A stretch of DNA of 64,000 nt from Antarcticirhabdus aurantiaca (GCF_009765365.1 NZ_VTOM01000023.1:40259-104258), one strand, 5' to 3'. Numbered from the stretch's first letter, positions 54,216-63,603 are shown. Translations and numbers: made by a program. Notes: generated by a model from the letters alone, not told the origin.

Positions 54216-55091
54216 ATGACGCAAGCTCTCGCCTTCAAGCGGCCGAGCGTGATCCCCGGTTTCGGGATCGCGTTCGGCTTCACGCTGTTCTATCTCGGCG
54301 CCATCGTTCTGATCCCGCTGGCGGCGCTCATCCTGCGCGCCGCTGGCGTGGGGTTCGCCGAGTTCCTGACCCTCGCGACCGATCCGCGCGTCACGGGCGC
54401 GCTGAAGCTGTCCTTCGGCGCCTCGTTTGCCGCGGCTGCGATCAACGTGGTCTTCGGCTTTCTCGTCGCCTGGGTGCTCGTGCGCTATGACTTTCCCGGC
54501 CGGCGCCTCGTCGACGCCGCGATCGACCTGCCCTTCGCCCTGCCCACGGCGGTCGCCGGCATCGCGCTGACGACGCTCTACGCGCCGAACGGCTGGATCG
54601 GCTCGCTCTTCACGGCGTCCGGCCCGCTCGGCTTCCTGTTCGGCGAGAGCGGCCTGAAGATCGCCTACACGCCCCTCGGCATCGTCGTCGCCCTCACCTT
54701 CGTGTCGCTGCCCTTCGTGGTGCGCACCGTGCAGCCCGTCCTCGAAGAGGTCGACATCGAGCTCGAGCAGGCCGCCGCGACCCTCGGCGCGAACCGCTGG
54801 CAGACGATCACGCGCGTCGTCCTTCCCGCCATCGTGCCGGCCCTCCTCACCGGCTTCGCCCTGGCGCTGGCCCGCGCCGTCGGCGAATACGGTTCGGTCA
54901 TCTTCATCGCCGGCAACATCCCCTATGTCTCGGAGATCGCGCCGCTCCTGATCGTGATCCGGCTGGAAGAGTTCAACTATGCCGGCGCCACGGCGGTCGC
55001 CGCGATGATGCTCGGCATCTCCTTCATCATGCTGCTGGTCATCAATCTCATCCAGGCCTGGAGCCGCAGGAGGTTCGGACATGGCGCTTGA
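54216..55091 (+). CDS. cysT: Sulfate ABC importer permease CysT
   Basis: Inner-membrane permease, 291 residues, about six helices. [20 protein letters not shown] is the CysT signature, and the EAA loop reads [20 protein letters not shown]. The ATG at 54216 gives family length. The last 11 bases overlap cysW, which implies coupled translation. Also called cysU. Confidence 0.95.
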   Translation: MTQALAFKRPSVIPGFGIAFGFTLFYLGAIVLIPLAALILRAAGVGFAEFLTLATDPRVTGALKLSFGASFAAAAINVVFGFLVAWVLVRYDFPGRRLVDAAIDLPFALPTAVAGIALTTLYAPNGWIGSLFTASGPLGFLFGESGLKIAYTPLGIVVALTFVSLPFVVRTVQPVLEEVDIELEQAAATLGANRWQTITRVVLPAIVPALLTGFALALARAVGEYGSVIFIAGNIPYVSEIAPLLIVIRLEEFNYAGATAVAAMMLGISFIMLLVINLIQAWSRRRFGHGA

Positions 55092-55986
55092 GGCCGTCCA
55101 CATGCCCGCCGCCGACGCGACCAGCGCGAGCCCCCGCGCGCCCCGACCCGTCACCACGGAAAGCCCCCTGGTGAAGTGGCTGCTGACCGCGGTCGCCCTC
55201 GCCTTTCTCGCCTTCTTCCTGTTCCTGCCGCTCGTCGCCGTCTTCGCCGAGGCCTTCCGCAACGGCCTCGACGCCTATTTCGCGGCCCTGGTCGAGCCCG
55301 ACGCGCTCGCGGCCATTTGGCTGACGCTGATCGTCGCGGCGATCTCGGTGCCGCTCAACCTCGTCTTCGGCCTCGCCGCGGCCTGGGCCATCGCCAAGCA
55401 CGACTTCAAGGGCAAGAGCCTCCTCCTGACCTTGATCGACCTGCCCTTCTCGGTCTCGCCGGTGATCGCGGGCCTCGTCTTCGTGCTGCTCTTCGGCGCG
55501 CAGGGCTACCTCCAGCCGCTCGTCGCCTGGACGGGCATCAAGATCGTCTTCGCCATTCCCGGCATCGTTCTGGCGACGGTCTTCGTCACCCTGCCCTTCG
55601 TCGCGCGCGAGCTGATCCCGCTCATGCAGGAGCAGGGCACCGGCGACGAGGAAGCCGCCGTCTCGCTCGGCGCCAACGGATGGCAGACCTTCTGGCGCGT
55701 GACGCTGCCGAACGTGAAGTGGGCGCTCCTCTACGGCGTCCTTCTCTGCAACGCCCGCGCCATGGGCGAATTCGGCGCCGTGTCCGTCATCTCGGGCAAG
55801 ATCCGCGGCTTCACCAACACGATGCCGCTGCAGATCGAGATTCTCTACAACGAATACGCCTTCTCCGCCGCCTTCGCGGTTTCAACGCTGCTGGCCGGCC
55901 TCGCCTTCGTGACGCTCGGCATCAAGGCCGTCCTCGAAGCGCGCTATGCCGGCGACATCGCCGCCACCGGCCGCGGCCGACACTGA
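55081..55986 (+). CDS. cysW: Sulfate ABC importer permease CysW
   Basis: Second permease, 301 residues, six or so helices. [20 protein letters not shown] is the CysW signature, and the EAA loop reads [20 protein letters not shown]. It forms the channel with CysT. Overlap of 11 bases with cysT, 24-base gap to cysA. Confidence 0.96.
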   Translation: MALEAVHMPAADATSASPRAPRPVTTESPLVKWLLTAVALAFLAFFLFLPLVAVFAEAFRNGLDAYFAALVEPDALAAIWLTLIVAAISVPLNLVFGLAAAWAIAKHDFKGKSLLLTLIDLPFSVSPVIAGLVFVLLFGAQGYLQPLVAWTGIKIVFAIPGIVLATVFVTLPFVARELIPLMQEQGTGDEEAAVSLGANGWQTFWRVTLPNVKWALLYGVLLCNARAMGEFGAVSVISGKIRGFTNTMPLQIEILYNEYAFSAAFAVSTLLAGLAFVTLGIKAVLEARYAGDIAATGRGRH

Positions 55987-56010
55987 CCTTCGCCCGAAAG
56001 GACAACGCTC

Positions 56011-57075
56011 ATGGACATTTCCGTCCGCCATCTCGCCAAGGAGTTCGACGGCTTCCGGGCGCTTCACGACGTCTCGCTCGACATCCGCTCGGGCGAGCTG
56101 ATCGCGCTTCTCGGCCCGTCCGGCTCCGGCAAGACGACGCTTTTGCGGCTCATCGCCGGCCTTGAATTCCCCTCCGCCGGCACGATCCGCTTCGGCCAGG
56201 AGGATGCTTCTTTAAAGAGCGTGCAGGAGCGCAATGTCGGCTTCGTGTTCCAGCACTACGCGCTGTTCAAGCACATGAGCGTCGCCGACAACATCGGCTT
56301 CGGCCTGTCCGTGCGCCCGCGCGCCACGCGCCCGAGCCGCGCCGAGATCCGCCGCCGCGCCGCAGAGCTCCTGGATCTGGTGCAGCTCCCCGGCCTCGGC
56401 GAGCGTTATCCAGCCCAGCTCTCCGGCGGCCAGCGCCAGCGCGTGGCGCTCGCGCGCGCCCTCGCCATCGAGCCGCGCGTCCTTCTCCTCGACGAGCCGT
56501 TCGGCGCGCTCGACGCAAAGGTGCGGCGCGAGCTGCGACGCTGGCTGCGCGAGCTGCACGACCGCACCGGCCACACCACCGTCTTCGTCACCCACGACCA
56601 GGACGAGGCGCTGGAACTCGCCGACCGCGTCGTCGTCATGAGCCAGGGCCGCATCGAGCAGGTCGGCTCGGCGGCGGACATCCACGACCGCCCGGCCTCG
56701 CCCTTCGTGTTCTCCTTCGTGGGCTCGTCGAACATCCTGCCCGTCGAAGTGCGCGGCGGCGAGATCGCCTATCGCGGCACCGTGCTCGGGCGCACCGAGG
56801 ACGCCGACGGTCCGCGCAGCCTCTTCGTGCGCCCCTACGACCTGGAGCTCGTCTCCGACGGCGCGCCGGGCATCGGCGGCACGGTCTCGCTCGCCCGCCG
56901 CTCCGGCGGCTCGCGGATCATCGAGATCGAGACGCCGGACGACGGGCGGATCGAGCTGGAGCTGCCGGCCGAAGCGCCGGGCAGCGTCGGCGACCGCATC
57001 GCGGTGCGCCCCCGCCGCTGGCACCTGTTCGAAGCCGCCGCCTCGCGCGCCGACGCGCCCGTCACGGGCGGCTGA
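56011..57075 (+). CDS. cysA: Sulfate/thiosulfate ABC importer ATPase
   Basis: ATPase of the importer, 354 residues. Walker [15 protein letters not shown] loop [13 protein letters not shown], signature [15 protein letters not shown], Walker [13 protein letters not shown], and H loop [16 protein letters not shown] are all intact. The C-terminal TOBE-like regulatory domain follows. It completes the uptake operon for sulfur assimilation; its end overlaps the convergent gene by 14 bases. Confidence 0.97.
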   Translation: MDISVRHLAKEFDGFRALHDVSLDIRSGELIALLGPSGSGKTTLLRLIAGLEFPSAGTIRFGQEDASLKSVQERNVGFVFQHYALFKHMSVADNIGFGLSVRPRATRPSRAEIRRRAAELLDLVQLPGLGERYPAQLSGGQRQRVALARALAIEPRVLLLDEPFGALDAKVRRELRRWLRELHDRTGHTTVFVTHDQDEALELADRVVVMSQGRIEQVGSAADIHDRPASPFVFSFVGSSNILPVEVRGGEIAYRGTVLGRTEDADGPRSLFVRPYDLELVSDGAPGIGGTVSLARRSGGSRIIEIETPDDGRIELELPAEAPGSVGDRIAVRPRRWHLFEAAASRADAPVTGG

Positions 57076-57433
57076 CGCCGCTCCGCGTCGCCCCGTCCAC
57101 CAGCTCGGCCGCCGTGTGCGAGGTCGGCACGCCGCCGTCGCGCCCGCGGCGGCCGCGCCAGCGCGCCCAGCGCACGGTCGAGCGGCGGCGGGCGCGCCGC
57201 ACGATCGCGATGTCGATCGACAGGACCAAAAGGCCCAACGGCACCATCCAGAAGCCGAGGATCGGCAGGAAGCCGAGAAAGCCGCCGAGGATGAGCGCGA
57301 CGCCGATCGCGATGCGCCAGCGGCGCTGACGCGGCAGCTCGACGCCGCGCCCGAACATCTCGATTCGCCCGCGGCGCACGCCAAAGCCGGAGCCGCCGCC
57401 CTGCGAGCTCGCTTCCGAACCCTTTCCAGCCAT
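57062..57433 (-). CDS. Small PGPGW-type membrane protein
   Basis: 123 residues. Two adjacent hydrophobic segments ([20 protein letters not shown] and [17 protein letters not shown]) with [12 protein letters not shown] between, as in PGPGW-type membrane proteins. The C-terminus is basic. The ATG at 57433 is chosen since upstream frame is shadow. Function unknown. Confidence 0.65.
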   Translation of the reverse strand: MAGKGSEASSQGGGSGFGVRRGRIEMFGRGVELPRQRRWRIAIGVALILGGFLGFLPILGFWMVPLGLLVLSIDIAIVRRARRRSTVRWARWRGRRGRDGGVPTSHTAAELVDGATRSGVSRP

Positions 57434-57612
57434 CCCGCCGCTGCCTTTCTTCTCGAACCGACGCGCGCAACCCTGCGCAATGGCCCGGCAAATGGGCATT
57501 CTTGGCCAACGATGGAATGGCCGAGCGCGGTTTGCGACGGTTTTTTCACGAGGGCGCTTTGCAAGCCCGAACCACCCTGCTATAGGCCCGCTCACACGCA
57601 GCAGCGTGGCGG

Positions 57613-57687
57613 TCCCCGGTAGCTCAGTGGTAGAGCAATCGACTGTTAATCGATCGGTCGCTGGTTCGAATCCGGCCCGGGGAGCCA
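57613..57687 (+). tRNA. tRNA-Asn (GTT)
   Basis: Acceptor tccccgg pairs with ccgggga, discriminator G and encoded CCA (57685-57687). The anticodon loop reads ctGTTaa. The T arm holds ggttcgaatcc. An integrase gene starts 133 bases downstream, so the 3' end is the likely attachment site of a second element. Confidence 0.95.
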
Positions 57688-57820
57688 AATACCACCTTCG
57701 CCTTGCGGCGCATCCCCTGGAAATGTAAGGCTTCAGCGTCTCGGCAGCTCGCGCGTCGCCCGCACGATCTTCGAACCTGCATTCATTTCGGCATACAATT
57801 CGACATACAGGGCTTCGGGA

Positions 57821-59152
57821 ATGGCCTCGGAAACGCTGCCCCGCTGGATCGTCCGGATCGACGGCCGGCTGCACTATCGGCCGCGCGTCCCGACGCGCTA
57901 CGCGGCCCTCGACACCCGTCGATTCGTCACACTCTCCTGCGGCACGAACGACGTCGCGCAAGCAATCGTCGCCCGCGACGCGCTGAACCGGATGACGGAG
58001 AGCTTCTGGCAGTCGCTGGCGCGCGGCGACGATCCGAACGCGCGCGAGCGCTACCGCGCGCTCGTCGACCAAGCGCATGCCGCCGGCTTCGCCTACGTGC
58101 CGCTCGCCCAGCTTCGGACAGGGCCGCTCGCAGAGATCGACGCGCGCATGGCGGCCGTCGAGGAGGCGCTACGCGCAGGCGGCGCGAGCGCGTCGAAAGC
58201 TTCAGCGCTTGTCGTCGGCGCGCTCCTCGGCCGCGAGGACGAGCCGCCGCTGACGCTCTCGACCGTCTTCGCCGCCTACGAGGACCTGACCCGAGAGGCT
58301 CGGCTGAACAAGTCGGACAACCAGGTCCGCAAGTGGCGCCTGCCGCGCCAGCTCGCCTTCTCCAACCTCATCGACGTCGTCGGCGACAAGCCGATCGCGG
58401 ATTTCACGCGCTCGGACGCCCTCGCCTTCCGCGCCTGGTGGATCGACCGCATCGCCGACGAGGAGCTCCTGCCGGACACGGCGAACAAGCAGTTCGTCCA
58501 GGTCGGCACCGTGATCGCGACGGTGTCCGACCGCCTGGACCTCGACCTTAAGCGGCACTTCCGCGGCCTGTCTCTGAAGCAGGTTGAGGCGAAGCGGCCG
58601 CCGTTCTCGACGGCGCACATCCGCGAGGTCCTGCTACGGCCGGGCGCCCTCGACGCGCTGAACGCCGGCGCACGCGGCATCATCCTGACGATGATCGAGA
58701 CCGGCGCGCGGCCTGTCGAGCTCGCGCACCTGCGGCCGAAGATCGACATCCGCCTCGACGCCGAGATCCCGCACATCTCGATCGCACCCTACGAGCGCTA
58801 CTCGCTGAAGACGAAATACTCGGAGCGCACGCTGCCGCTCGTCGGCGTCGCGATCGAGGGGGCGAAGCTCCTCATGGAGGCGAACCGCCGATACCAGGGC
58901 CGCACCGACGCGCTCTCGGCCGTCGTGAACAAGTTCCTGGTGACGAACGAGCTGCTCGAGAACCCCGACCAGTCAATCTACAGCCTTCGCCACTCCTTCA
59001 AGGACCGGCTGACGGACGTCTCCACGCCCGACACGATGGAGACCGCACTGATGGGCCACAAGTTCGATCGGCCCGGCTACGGCTCGGGTCCGACGCTCGA
59101 GCGCAAGCTCGAATGGATCCGGAAGATCGCCGTCAGCACTCCTGCCTGCTGA
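57821..59152 (+). CDS. Tyrosine integrase, DUF6538 type
   Basis: 443 residues. The N-terminus (LPRWIVRIDGRLHYRPRVPT) is the DUF6538 domain of alphaproteobacterial integrases. Catalytic residues are R297 (ETGARPVELAHL), R390 (YSLRHSFKDRL), H413 (LMGHKF) and Y420 (RPGYG). Residue 387 is Tyr where most relatives of other families have His (HxxR); I believe YSLRH is normal for this subfamily. It is close to and directed away from tRNA-Asn. Confidence 0.93.
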   Translation: MASETLPRWIVRIDGRLHYRPRVPTRYAALDTRRFVTLSCGTNDVAQAIVARDALNRMTESFWQSLARGDDPNARERYRALVDQAHAAGFAYVPLAQLRTGPLAEIDARMAAVEEALRAGGASASKASALVVGALLGREDEPPLTLSTVFAAYEDLTREARLNKSDNQVRKWRLPRQLAFSNLIDVVGDKPIADFTRSDALAFRAWWIDRIADEELLPDTANKQFVQVGTVIATVSDRLDLDLKRHFRGLSLKQVEAKRPPFSTAHIREVLLRPGALDALNAGARGIILTMIETGARPVELAHLRPKIDIRLDAEIPHISIAPYERYSLKTKYSERTLPLVGVAIEGAKLLMEANRRYQGRTDALSAVVNKFLVTNELLENPDQSIYSLRHSFKDRLTDVSTPDTMETALMGHKFDRPGYGSGPTLERKLEWIRKIAVSTPAC

Positions 59153-59189
59153 TGTTCCGCCTGCGAATGGTGTCGGAACGTACCCTCTT

Positions 59190-60350
59190 TCATCCTGCGA
59201 TCGGCAACTTTTCCAAGTGCTCGATGAGCCACCTTATGACGCTGAGTGCTCGTTCATCGTCGGCAAAGAATCTAAGAAACCAGTCCTTGTTCTGGATGAA
59301 CCATTGAGCTGCGGCATAGCCGCCAGTGACTGCACCGCCGGTCCAGAGGATTGCGCGACCGAAAATGACCTTCAGGAGGTTGCGAATACCCTCTGAGAAA
59401 CGTCTTGCACGGCGATCAGATGAGGATGCGTTGGGAGGCACAACCCTCGCCTCCTCCTTCAGCACCTCTACCGCACTCTCGGCAACGATGCCTGTCCGCT
59501 GTGCGCTAGCCGCGATCGCCAACGCTTCGCCTGGATCTATAATCTCGGCCTGTGTGTCCGGCCCATACTGCGCTTCGTCGTAGCTTCTCAAGGCTTGGTC
59601 GCTGGCTACGAAGGCATTGTATGCCCGCACGAGAACCAGGAGGTCCCCGCGGAGGCTGTCTGGCAGTGGCGCCACGTCAGAGAGCCGATCGTCATCAAGA
59701 AGCTCTTGCTGCGCGCTGAACTGCCGAAGTGCTTCGCCTCGAGGGATCAGCAGTCCTGGTCTAACTTCTGTGATGGTTTCACCGATGGCTTCGACGAGCA
59801 GCCTCGATGCCTCTTTCACCCGTCCAGCAGTGTTGCTACCGGCATGCTGGACTCCTGGATCAGTCGCAAGGCGGCCTGCGAGACGACGTACCTCAGAGTG
59901 CAGATCACCTAACGTCGGGGTCGGGGTGACAAACCTTCTTTGAAAATCGGGGTCATTTTCTATGACACCTTGCGGATTGACCACAAAAACGGGCGCCGCC
60001 TCAACTTGCGGCGGCACTTCTGGAATATCATCATCCCTACGTTCAAGTTCGGGCAACTCAGAGAAAATTACATCTAAATCAACAGTCCCTGGGAGATGCC
60101 GCTCTACCTCCTCTATAGTTCGACGCAAGCGCCCGTAATTCAGCCGCACAGATGACACGCGAGCACTGAGAGTCTGAGCTGCGGAATCGAACGTAGACAA
60201 GAACTTCTTGTAGCATTCCTCTCGGAACGTCGGGTCGTTTCTGTCTCCCTTGGCCAGGAACACATCGAGCATCCAGCGCTCATACGATGACACCGCTGCT
60301 TTCGCCACGATCCCCCCAACGACTTGAGTGCCTACAGTCTGATCGTCCAC
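59190..60350 (-). CDS. Unrecognised protein with C-terminal membrane segment
   Basis: 386 residues. A helical N-terminal region (KAAVSSYERWMLDVFLAKGD to RRTIEEVERHLPG), an acidic linker (LPELERRDDDIPEVPPQVEA), a helical middle (LGDLHSEVRRLAGRLATDPG), and near the C-terminus a single hydrophobic segment (AILWTGGAVTGGYAAAQWFI). Less GC-rich than chromosomal genes and the first gene after the integrase. This plan, a cytoplasmic domain with a C-terminal membrane anchor in the cargo position, would fit a defence effector, but no known domain supports it. Confidence 0.65.
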   Translation of the reverse strand: MDDQTVGTQVVGGIVAKAAVSSYERWMLDVFLAKGDRNDPTFREECYKKFLSTFDSAAQTLSARVSSVRLNYGRLRRTIEEVERHLPGTVDLDVIFSELPELERRDDDIPEVPPQVEAAPVFVVNPQGVIENDPDFQRRFVTPTPTLGDLHSEVRRLAGRLATDPGVQHAGSNTAGRVKEASRLLVEAIGETITEVRPGLLIPRGEALRQFSAQQELLDDDRLSDVAPLPDSLRGDLLVLVRAYNAFVASDQALRSYDEAQYGPDTQAEIIDPGEALAIAASAQRTGIVAESAVEVLKEEARVVPPNASSSDRRARRFSEGIRNLLKVIFGRAILWTGGAVTGGYAAAQWFIQNKDWFLRFFADDERALSVIRWLIEHLEKLPIAG

Positions 60351-60432
60351 GCCGGCGAGGTCGAGTCCCTATATTGGCTTCGGCGCAAGACCATGTACAG
60401 GCGAGTTTCAGGGTTGCGCCTCGGAGTCGTGA

Positions 60433-60744
60433 TCAGTCGAAGTTCGTATCCGGCTCCACTGGTGCCAGCTTGTCACGCGCGACCTGCACCGCGGCGGGGT
60501 CGAGCCCGGCGCGGTTGGCGAAGTCCATTGTCGTCGGCTCGTAGGCGAGGATGAAGTCGAGGAGGCCGACAAAGAAGGCGGGCTTCGCCGCCTCGGCGCG
60601 CAGCTGCCCGACCTCAAGGCCGGACAGGTCAAGGAAGCGCTGGAAGAGCTTCGGGTCCTCGGCGATGAAGTTCAGCGCCTCGATGCCAACGGCTTGCGCA
60701 TCGACGCCCGCACTCGCCTTCTTCAGGTTCGTCAATTCCAGCAT
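60433..60744 (-). CDS. DUF3572-family protein
   Basis: 103 residues, helical. AVGIEALNFIAEDPKLFQRF followed by LDLSGLEVGQLRAEAAKPAF and FVGLLDFILAYE is the DUF3572 pattern, usually a single-copy chromosomal gene in alphaproteobacteria. Its presence in a mobile element suggests a mobilised paralogue. Function unknown. Confidence 0.8.
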   Translation of the reverse strand: MLELTNLKKASAGVDAQAVGIEALNFIAEDPKLFQRFLDLSGLEVGQLRAEAAKPAFFVGLLDFILAYEPTTMDFANRAGLDPAAVQVARDKLAPVEPDTNFD

Positions 60745-60833
60745 CGTCCACCTCGAATCAACCGTCGGGGCGCATATGATCGCTGCATCGGCGAGCTAGA
60801 ACAAGACGTGAACGATACATCGAGGAGAGATGA

Positions 60834-61529
60834 ATGCGCCTGCTGACGATGGCTCTTGCGACCACTCTCCTGTCCACGGCCGCGCAGGCGGCGGACCTAT
60901 CGGGACGCGCGACTGTCGTCGACGGCGACACGCTGCAGATCGAGGGCGTCAAGGAGCGGATCCGCCTCTACGGCGTCGACGCGCCGGAGAGCAAGCAGAC
61001 CTGTGACGACGCGCGGGGCAAGCGCTACCTCTGCGGCTCGCGCTCGGCCGAGGCTTTGGCCGAGATCATCGGCCGACAAGGCCGCGTCCAGTGCTTCGAG
61101 GAGGATCGCGACCGCTACGGCCGGATCGTCGCCGAGTGCGCGACGGCCGGCAACACCGTCGTCAACGCCGAGATGGTCCGGCAGGGTTGGGCCGTCGAGT
61201 ACGACGACTACTCCGATGGACGCTACGACCAGGAGGAACGGGAGGCGAAGAAGGCGAAGCGCGGCATCTGGGCCGGCCGATTCGTCAAGCCGTCGGCCTG
61301 GCGCCGCGGAGAGCGCCTGGCGAGCGAGCAGGCCGCCACCGTCGAAGAGCAGGGCGCGCCGTCGACGAAGTGCCTGATTAAGGGCAACATCTCCGGCTCG
61401 GGCAAGATCTACCACACGCCCTCGTCCCGCTCCTACGAGAAGACGGTGATCGACGAGGCCGACGGCGAGCGGTGGTTCTGCACGGAGACGGAAGCGAAGG
61501 CGGCAGGCTGGCGCGCGCCGCGGGGCTGA
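60834..61529 (+). CDS. Secreted thermonuclease-family protein
   Basis: 231 residues. A signal peptide (LLTMALATTLLSTAAQA) precedes a staphylococcal-nuclease-like OB-fold: VVDGDTLQIEGVKERIRLYG, VDAPESKQTC and DRYGRIVAEC hold the family's Asp, Arg and Glu positions. A C-terminal 55-residue extension includes CLIKGNISGSGKIYHTPSS, a small domain frequently attached to such nucleases. Exported to the periplasm or outside. The next gene (Excalibur) follows after a hairpin. Confidence 0.88.
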   Translation: MRLLTMALATTLLSTAAQAADLSGRATVVDGDTLQIEGVKERIRLYGVDAPESKQTCDDARGKRYLCGSRSAEALAEIIGRQGRVQCFEEDRDRYGRIVAECATAGNTVVNAEMVRQGWAVEYDDYSDGRYDQEEREAKKAKRGIWAGRFVKPSAWRRGERLASEQAATVEEQGAPSTKCLIKGNISGSGKIYHTPSSRSYEKTVIDEADGERWFCTETEAKAAGWRAPRG

Positions 61530-61541
61530 CCTCTCGACAAC

Positions 61542-61574
61542 CCCAGAACCCATGTGCATCCTCGGGTTCTTGGG
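61542..61574 (+). promoter_or_regulatory. Hairpin covering the edge of the Excalibur gene's ribosome site
   Basis: cccagaaccc pairs with gggttcttggg (one bulged T) across a 12-base loop. Its 3' arm runs into gggagga, the ribosome site of the next gene. It may attenuate or control its translation. Confidence 0.45.
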
Positions 61575-61583
61575 AGGAATCAC

Positions 61584-61871
61584 ATGAAGATCATCGCCGT
61601 CCTGGCGCTGTTGGCCTCGGCCACGGCGCAGCCTTCGCACGCGCCCAGCGCTCCAGCCGAGCCATCCGGCCCCAGCGTGCGGGAGCAGTTCGAGAGCTAC
61701 CGCGTCGCGCAGCGGCGCAGTTGCAAGGCGGCGAGCACGTGCGAGGAGGCGGTGCGCATGTGGTGCGACGGCTACGCCGGCGCCGACCGCGACAAGGACG
61801 GCATCCCCTGCGAGAGCGTTTGCCGCTCGAAGGCGCAGGTCGACGAGATCAAAGCCGCGATCGGCTGCTGA
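61584..61871 (+). CDS. Excalibur calcium-binding-domain protein
   Basis: 95 residues. A signal peptide (KIIAVLALLASATAQ) and a C-terminal Excalibur motif, GADRDKDGIPCESVC, with the DxDxDG loop and paired Cys. A further Cys pair (SCKAASTCEE) precedes it. Secreted; often found beside SNase-like nucleases, as here. The ATG at 61584 has gggagga seven bases upstream. Confidence 0.85.
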   Translation: MKIIAVLALLASATAQPSHAPSAPAEPSGPSVREQFESYRVAQRRSCKAASTCEEAVRMWCDGYAGADRDKDGIPCESVCRSKAQVDEIKAAIGC

Positions 61872-61884
61872 CGAAGCGCGCGGC

Positions 61885-62409
61885 TCAGGGTCGCGGCTCG
61901 GCCGGCGACGTCGCGCCGACGATCGCGCCATCCTGAACGAGAACCTCGTTGGCCGACTGGACGGTGATCGACTTGTCGGTCGCGCTGCCGGCCGGAAGGC
62001 TCGCCGTCACCATCAGGCTATAGGCGCCGTTGGGGAGTGCGTCCCAGCGGCAGTCCGGCAGGAGGCGGTCGATCGGCACCACGGCGCGATCGGTGTCGCG
62101 CTCGATGACGCGCCGGCCGCTCGAGGCGCAGGGCTGCGAGCCGTCCTCGCCGAGCAGCTCTACGACGGACACGACCGGCAGGTCGCCGACGTGGCTGCGC
62201 CGCCAGACGATCACGACGTCGCCGGGCGGCAGGATCTCGACGCGGTCGATCTCGAACCAGAACGACGCCGGCGCGACCTGGACGGCGAACCGCCAGAAGG
62301 CATCCCAGCAGAAGAGCAGGAGCGAGAAGATCACGAGGATGCGGAAGAACGTCGCCGAGGCGCGCGCGGCAGCGCGGCGCACCGACCGGAGGACAGCGGG
62401 CATGGTCAT
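61885..62409 (-). CDS. Single-span membrane protein with exported domain
   Basis: 174 residues. A membrane helix near 20-40 (FFRILVIFSLLLFCWDAFWR) is followed by a probably beta-rich exported domain (VEILPPGDVVIVWRRSHVGD, CRWDALPNGAYSLMVTASLP). No family recognised. Its ATG overlaps the upstream stop by four bases (ATGA). Confidence 0.6.
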   Translation of the reverse strand: MTMPAVLRSVRRAAARASATFFRILVIFSLLLFCWDAFWRFAVQVAPASFWFEIDRVEILPPGDVVIVWRRSHVGDLPVVSVVELLGEDGSQPCASSGRRVIERDTDRAVVPIDRLLPDCRWDALPNGAYSLMVTASLPAGSATDKSITVQSANEVLVQDGAIVGATSPAEPRP

Positions 62410-62633
62410 TCCCCCTTCCCTTCGTCGACGGGCCCGACCTTCAGCATGCCGGTGATCACGGCCTTGAAGACGGAGCGCGCCCAGTTGACGTCGACGCCGA
62501 GCGCGACGGCGAGGAGCATCAGGTAGACCTCGGAGCCGACGGGCTTGGCCCACAGGTTCATGCCGTGGTCGGACACGTAGAGGGCGCCGAGCGCGAGAAG
62601 CGCCAGGACGCGGAGAACGGCTTCGACGGTCAC
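62406..62633 (-). CDS. Two-span small membrane protein (holin-like)
   Basis: 75 residues from a GTG at 62633 (GTGA overlap with the upstream gene). Two hydrophobic segments (AVLRVLALLALGALYVSDHG and GSEVYLMLLAVALGVDVNW). Charged C-terminus. Size and plan fit a phage holin; no endolysin is in view. Confidence 0.55.
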   Translation of the reverse strand: MTVEAVLRVLALLALGALYVSDHGMNLWAKPVGSEVYLMLLAVALGVDVNWARSVFKAVITGMLKVGPVDEGKGE

Positions 62634-62770
62634 GGCAGGCGCCTCACGGACATGATGGTGGTGGACAGCGTCCAGGCGACGGCCGCCCCGGGATGCGCGA
62701 TCGCGAGCCCCAGCCCGGTCGAGGTGAGAAGGAGCGCGACGGCGCAGGTCGCGAGGCGGCCGGCGCTCAT
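62630..62770 (-). CDS. Very small membrane or exported peptide
   Basis: 46 residues (MSAGRLATCAVALLLTSTGL to SVRRLP), hydrophobic N-terminus like a signal or membrane helix. Its stop is overlapped by the GTG of the holin-like gene. Support comes from the coupled arrangement only. Confidence 0.45.
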   Translation of the reverse strand: MSAGRLATCAVALLLTSTGLGLAIAHPGAAVAWTLSTTIMSVRRLP

Positions 62771-62772
62771 GA

Positions 62773-63060
62773 TCAGACGCCGGGGTTGGAGGCGCCGCCG
62801 GCGCCGAAGCCGCTGCCGCCTGCATCGCGGGCGATCTTGCGGCCAAGCTCCTCGTCGAAGTTGGCGTCGGAACCGGGGCGGCTCTCGCCGGTCACCATGA
62901 AATCGTTCTACAGCGTCAGGGCGCAGACGACGAGCGTGGTGCCCGGAAAGACGTGGAACGCCTCATCCTTGATCGAGGCGTCGATGTGCGCCGGCGTCAA
63001 GCGCGGCGCTGTCAGGCCCTTGCGCTGGATCTCGGCTTCGATAGCGGCTTCGTTGCTCAT
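62773..63060 (-). pseudogene. Gp49-family phage protein interrupted by an in-frame TAG
   Basis: The frame from the ATG at 63060 gives TPAHIDASIKDEAFHVFPGT and TLVVCALTL, the N-terminal two-thirds of the phage Gp49 family. It then meets TAG at 62908-62910. The same frame continues directly as NDFMVTGESRPGSDANFDEE and LGRKIARDA, which is the rest of the Gp49 pattern, and stops at 62773. No ribosome site precedes the internal ATG at 62898. Either a CAG-to-TAG type nonsense change has inactivated it, or the codon is read through. Confidence 0.75.
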
Positions 63061-63414
63061 CTTCGTCTCCCGGCATGAGCATGAACGAACGGCCAGCGAC
63101 GCGCGGTTGCGCGAGCCGGCGGAACTATCCACAGATGGAGTGGGTTATGGCGCCTAGTGTCGTCACGGGCTGCAGCTGTGCAGAGCCGCAGCCCGGGCTG
63201 GACGACAATGACGTAGGACCGCCATGCCTGCGCCCGGCCCATCCGGAGCGCAAGAAAAGAGCGCGGAACGGGCTTGTTCGAACCCCGTTCCGCGCTTCTG
63301 TCTGGTGAGGTGCCGCACCGCACGAACGCGATCAAGCGCGTTAAAAACGCACCGTTTTCGGCCTACTCGCAATCCTGTGGAATACGCATTTACTGCCACT
63401 CGTGGCGCCCGGGG
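63061..63414. other. Intergenic region with terminator
   Basis: About 350 bases without a supportable gene. Contains a near-match to a DnaA box (ctatccaca, 63125-63133) and the terminator listed at 63256-63297. It should hold the promoter of the leftward small-gene cluster. Confidence 0.4.
63256..63297 (-). terminator. Strong hairpin with T run
   Basis: A perfect 13-base-pair stem (63260-63272 with 63284-63296) and an 11-base loop. On the minus strand it is followed by TTTT, ending the small operon at 63415-63823. Confidence 0.75.
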
Positions 63415-63603
63415 TCAAGTCTCTCCCCGAGCCGCCTTCGCAGCCTCGCGGCGCAGCGCGTGCGCGATCTCGGAGCGCTCCTCGAAGAACGCCTCCGGAT
63501 CGCGATGCGACAGGCTGAGCCGCTCGACCCGGCTGGCGAGCACCTCGATGCGGTCGCAGAGGCTGGGCGTGCCGGCCGGATCAGTGCTTCGCTCGCCCAT
63601 CAT
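63415..63603 (-). CDS. Small coiled-coil protein
   Basis: 61-62 residues depending on which of two adjacent ATGs is used. A coiled-coil centre (LCDRIEVLASRVERLSLSHR) and helical C-terminus (EERSEIAHALRREAAKAARG). No family recognised. It overlaps the upstream truncated gene. Confidence 0.5.
   Translation of the reverse strand: MMGERSTDPAGTPSLCDRIEVLASRVERLSLSHRDPEAFFEERSEIAHALRREAAKAARGET

Noticed and set aside
63057..63335. 92-codon minus-strand frame upstream of the Gp49-like gene
   Set aside because: Basic low-complexity translation that passes through the 13-base-pair terminator stem; probably non-coding.
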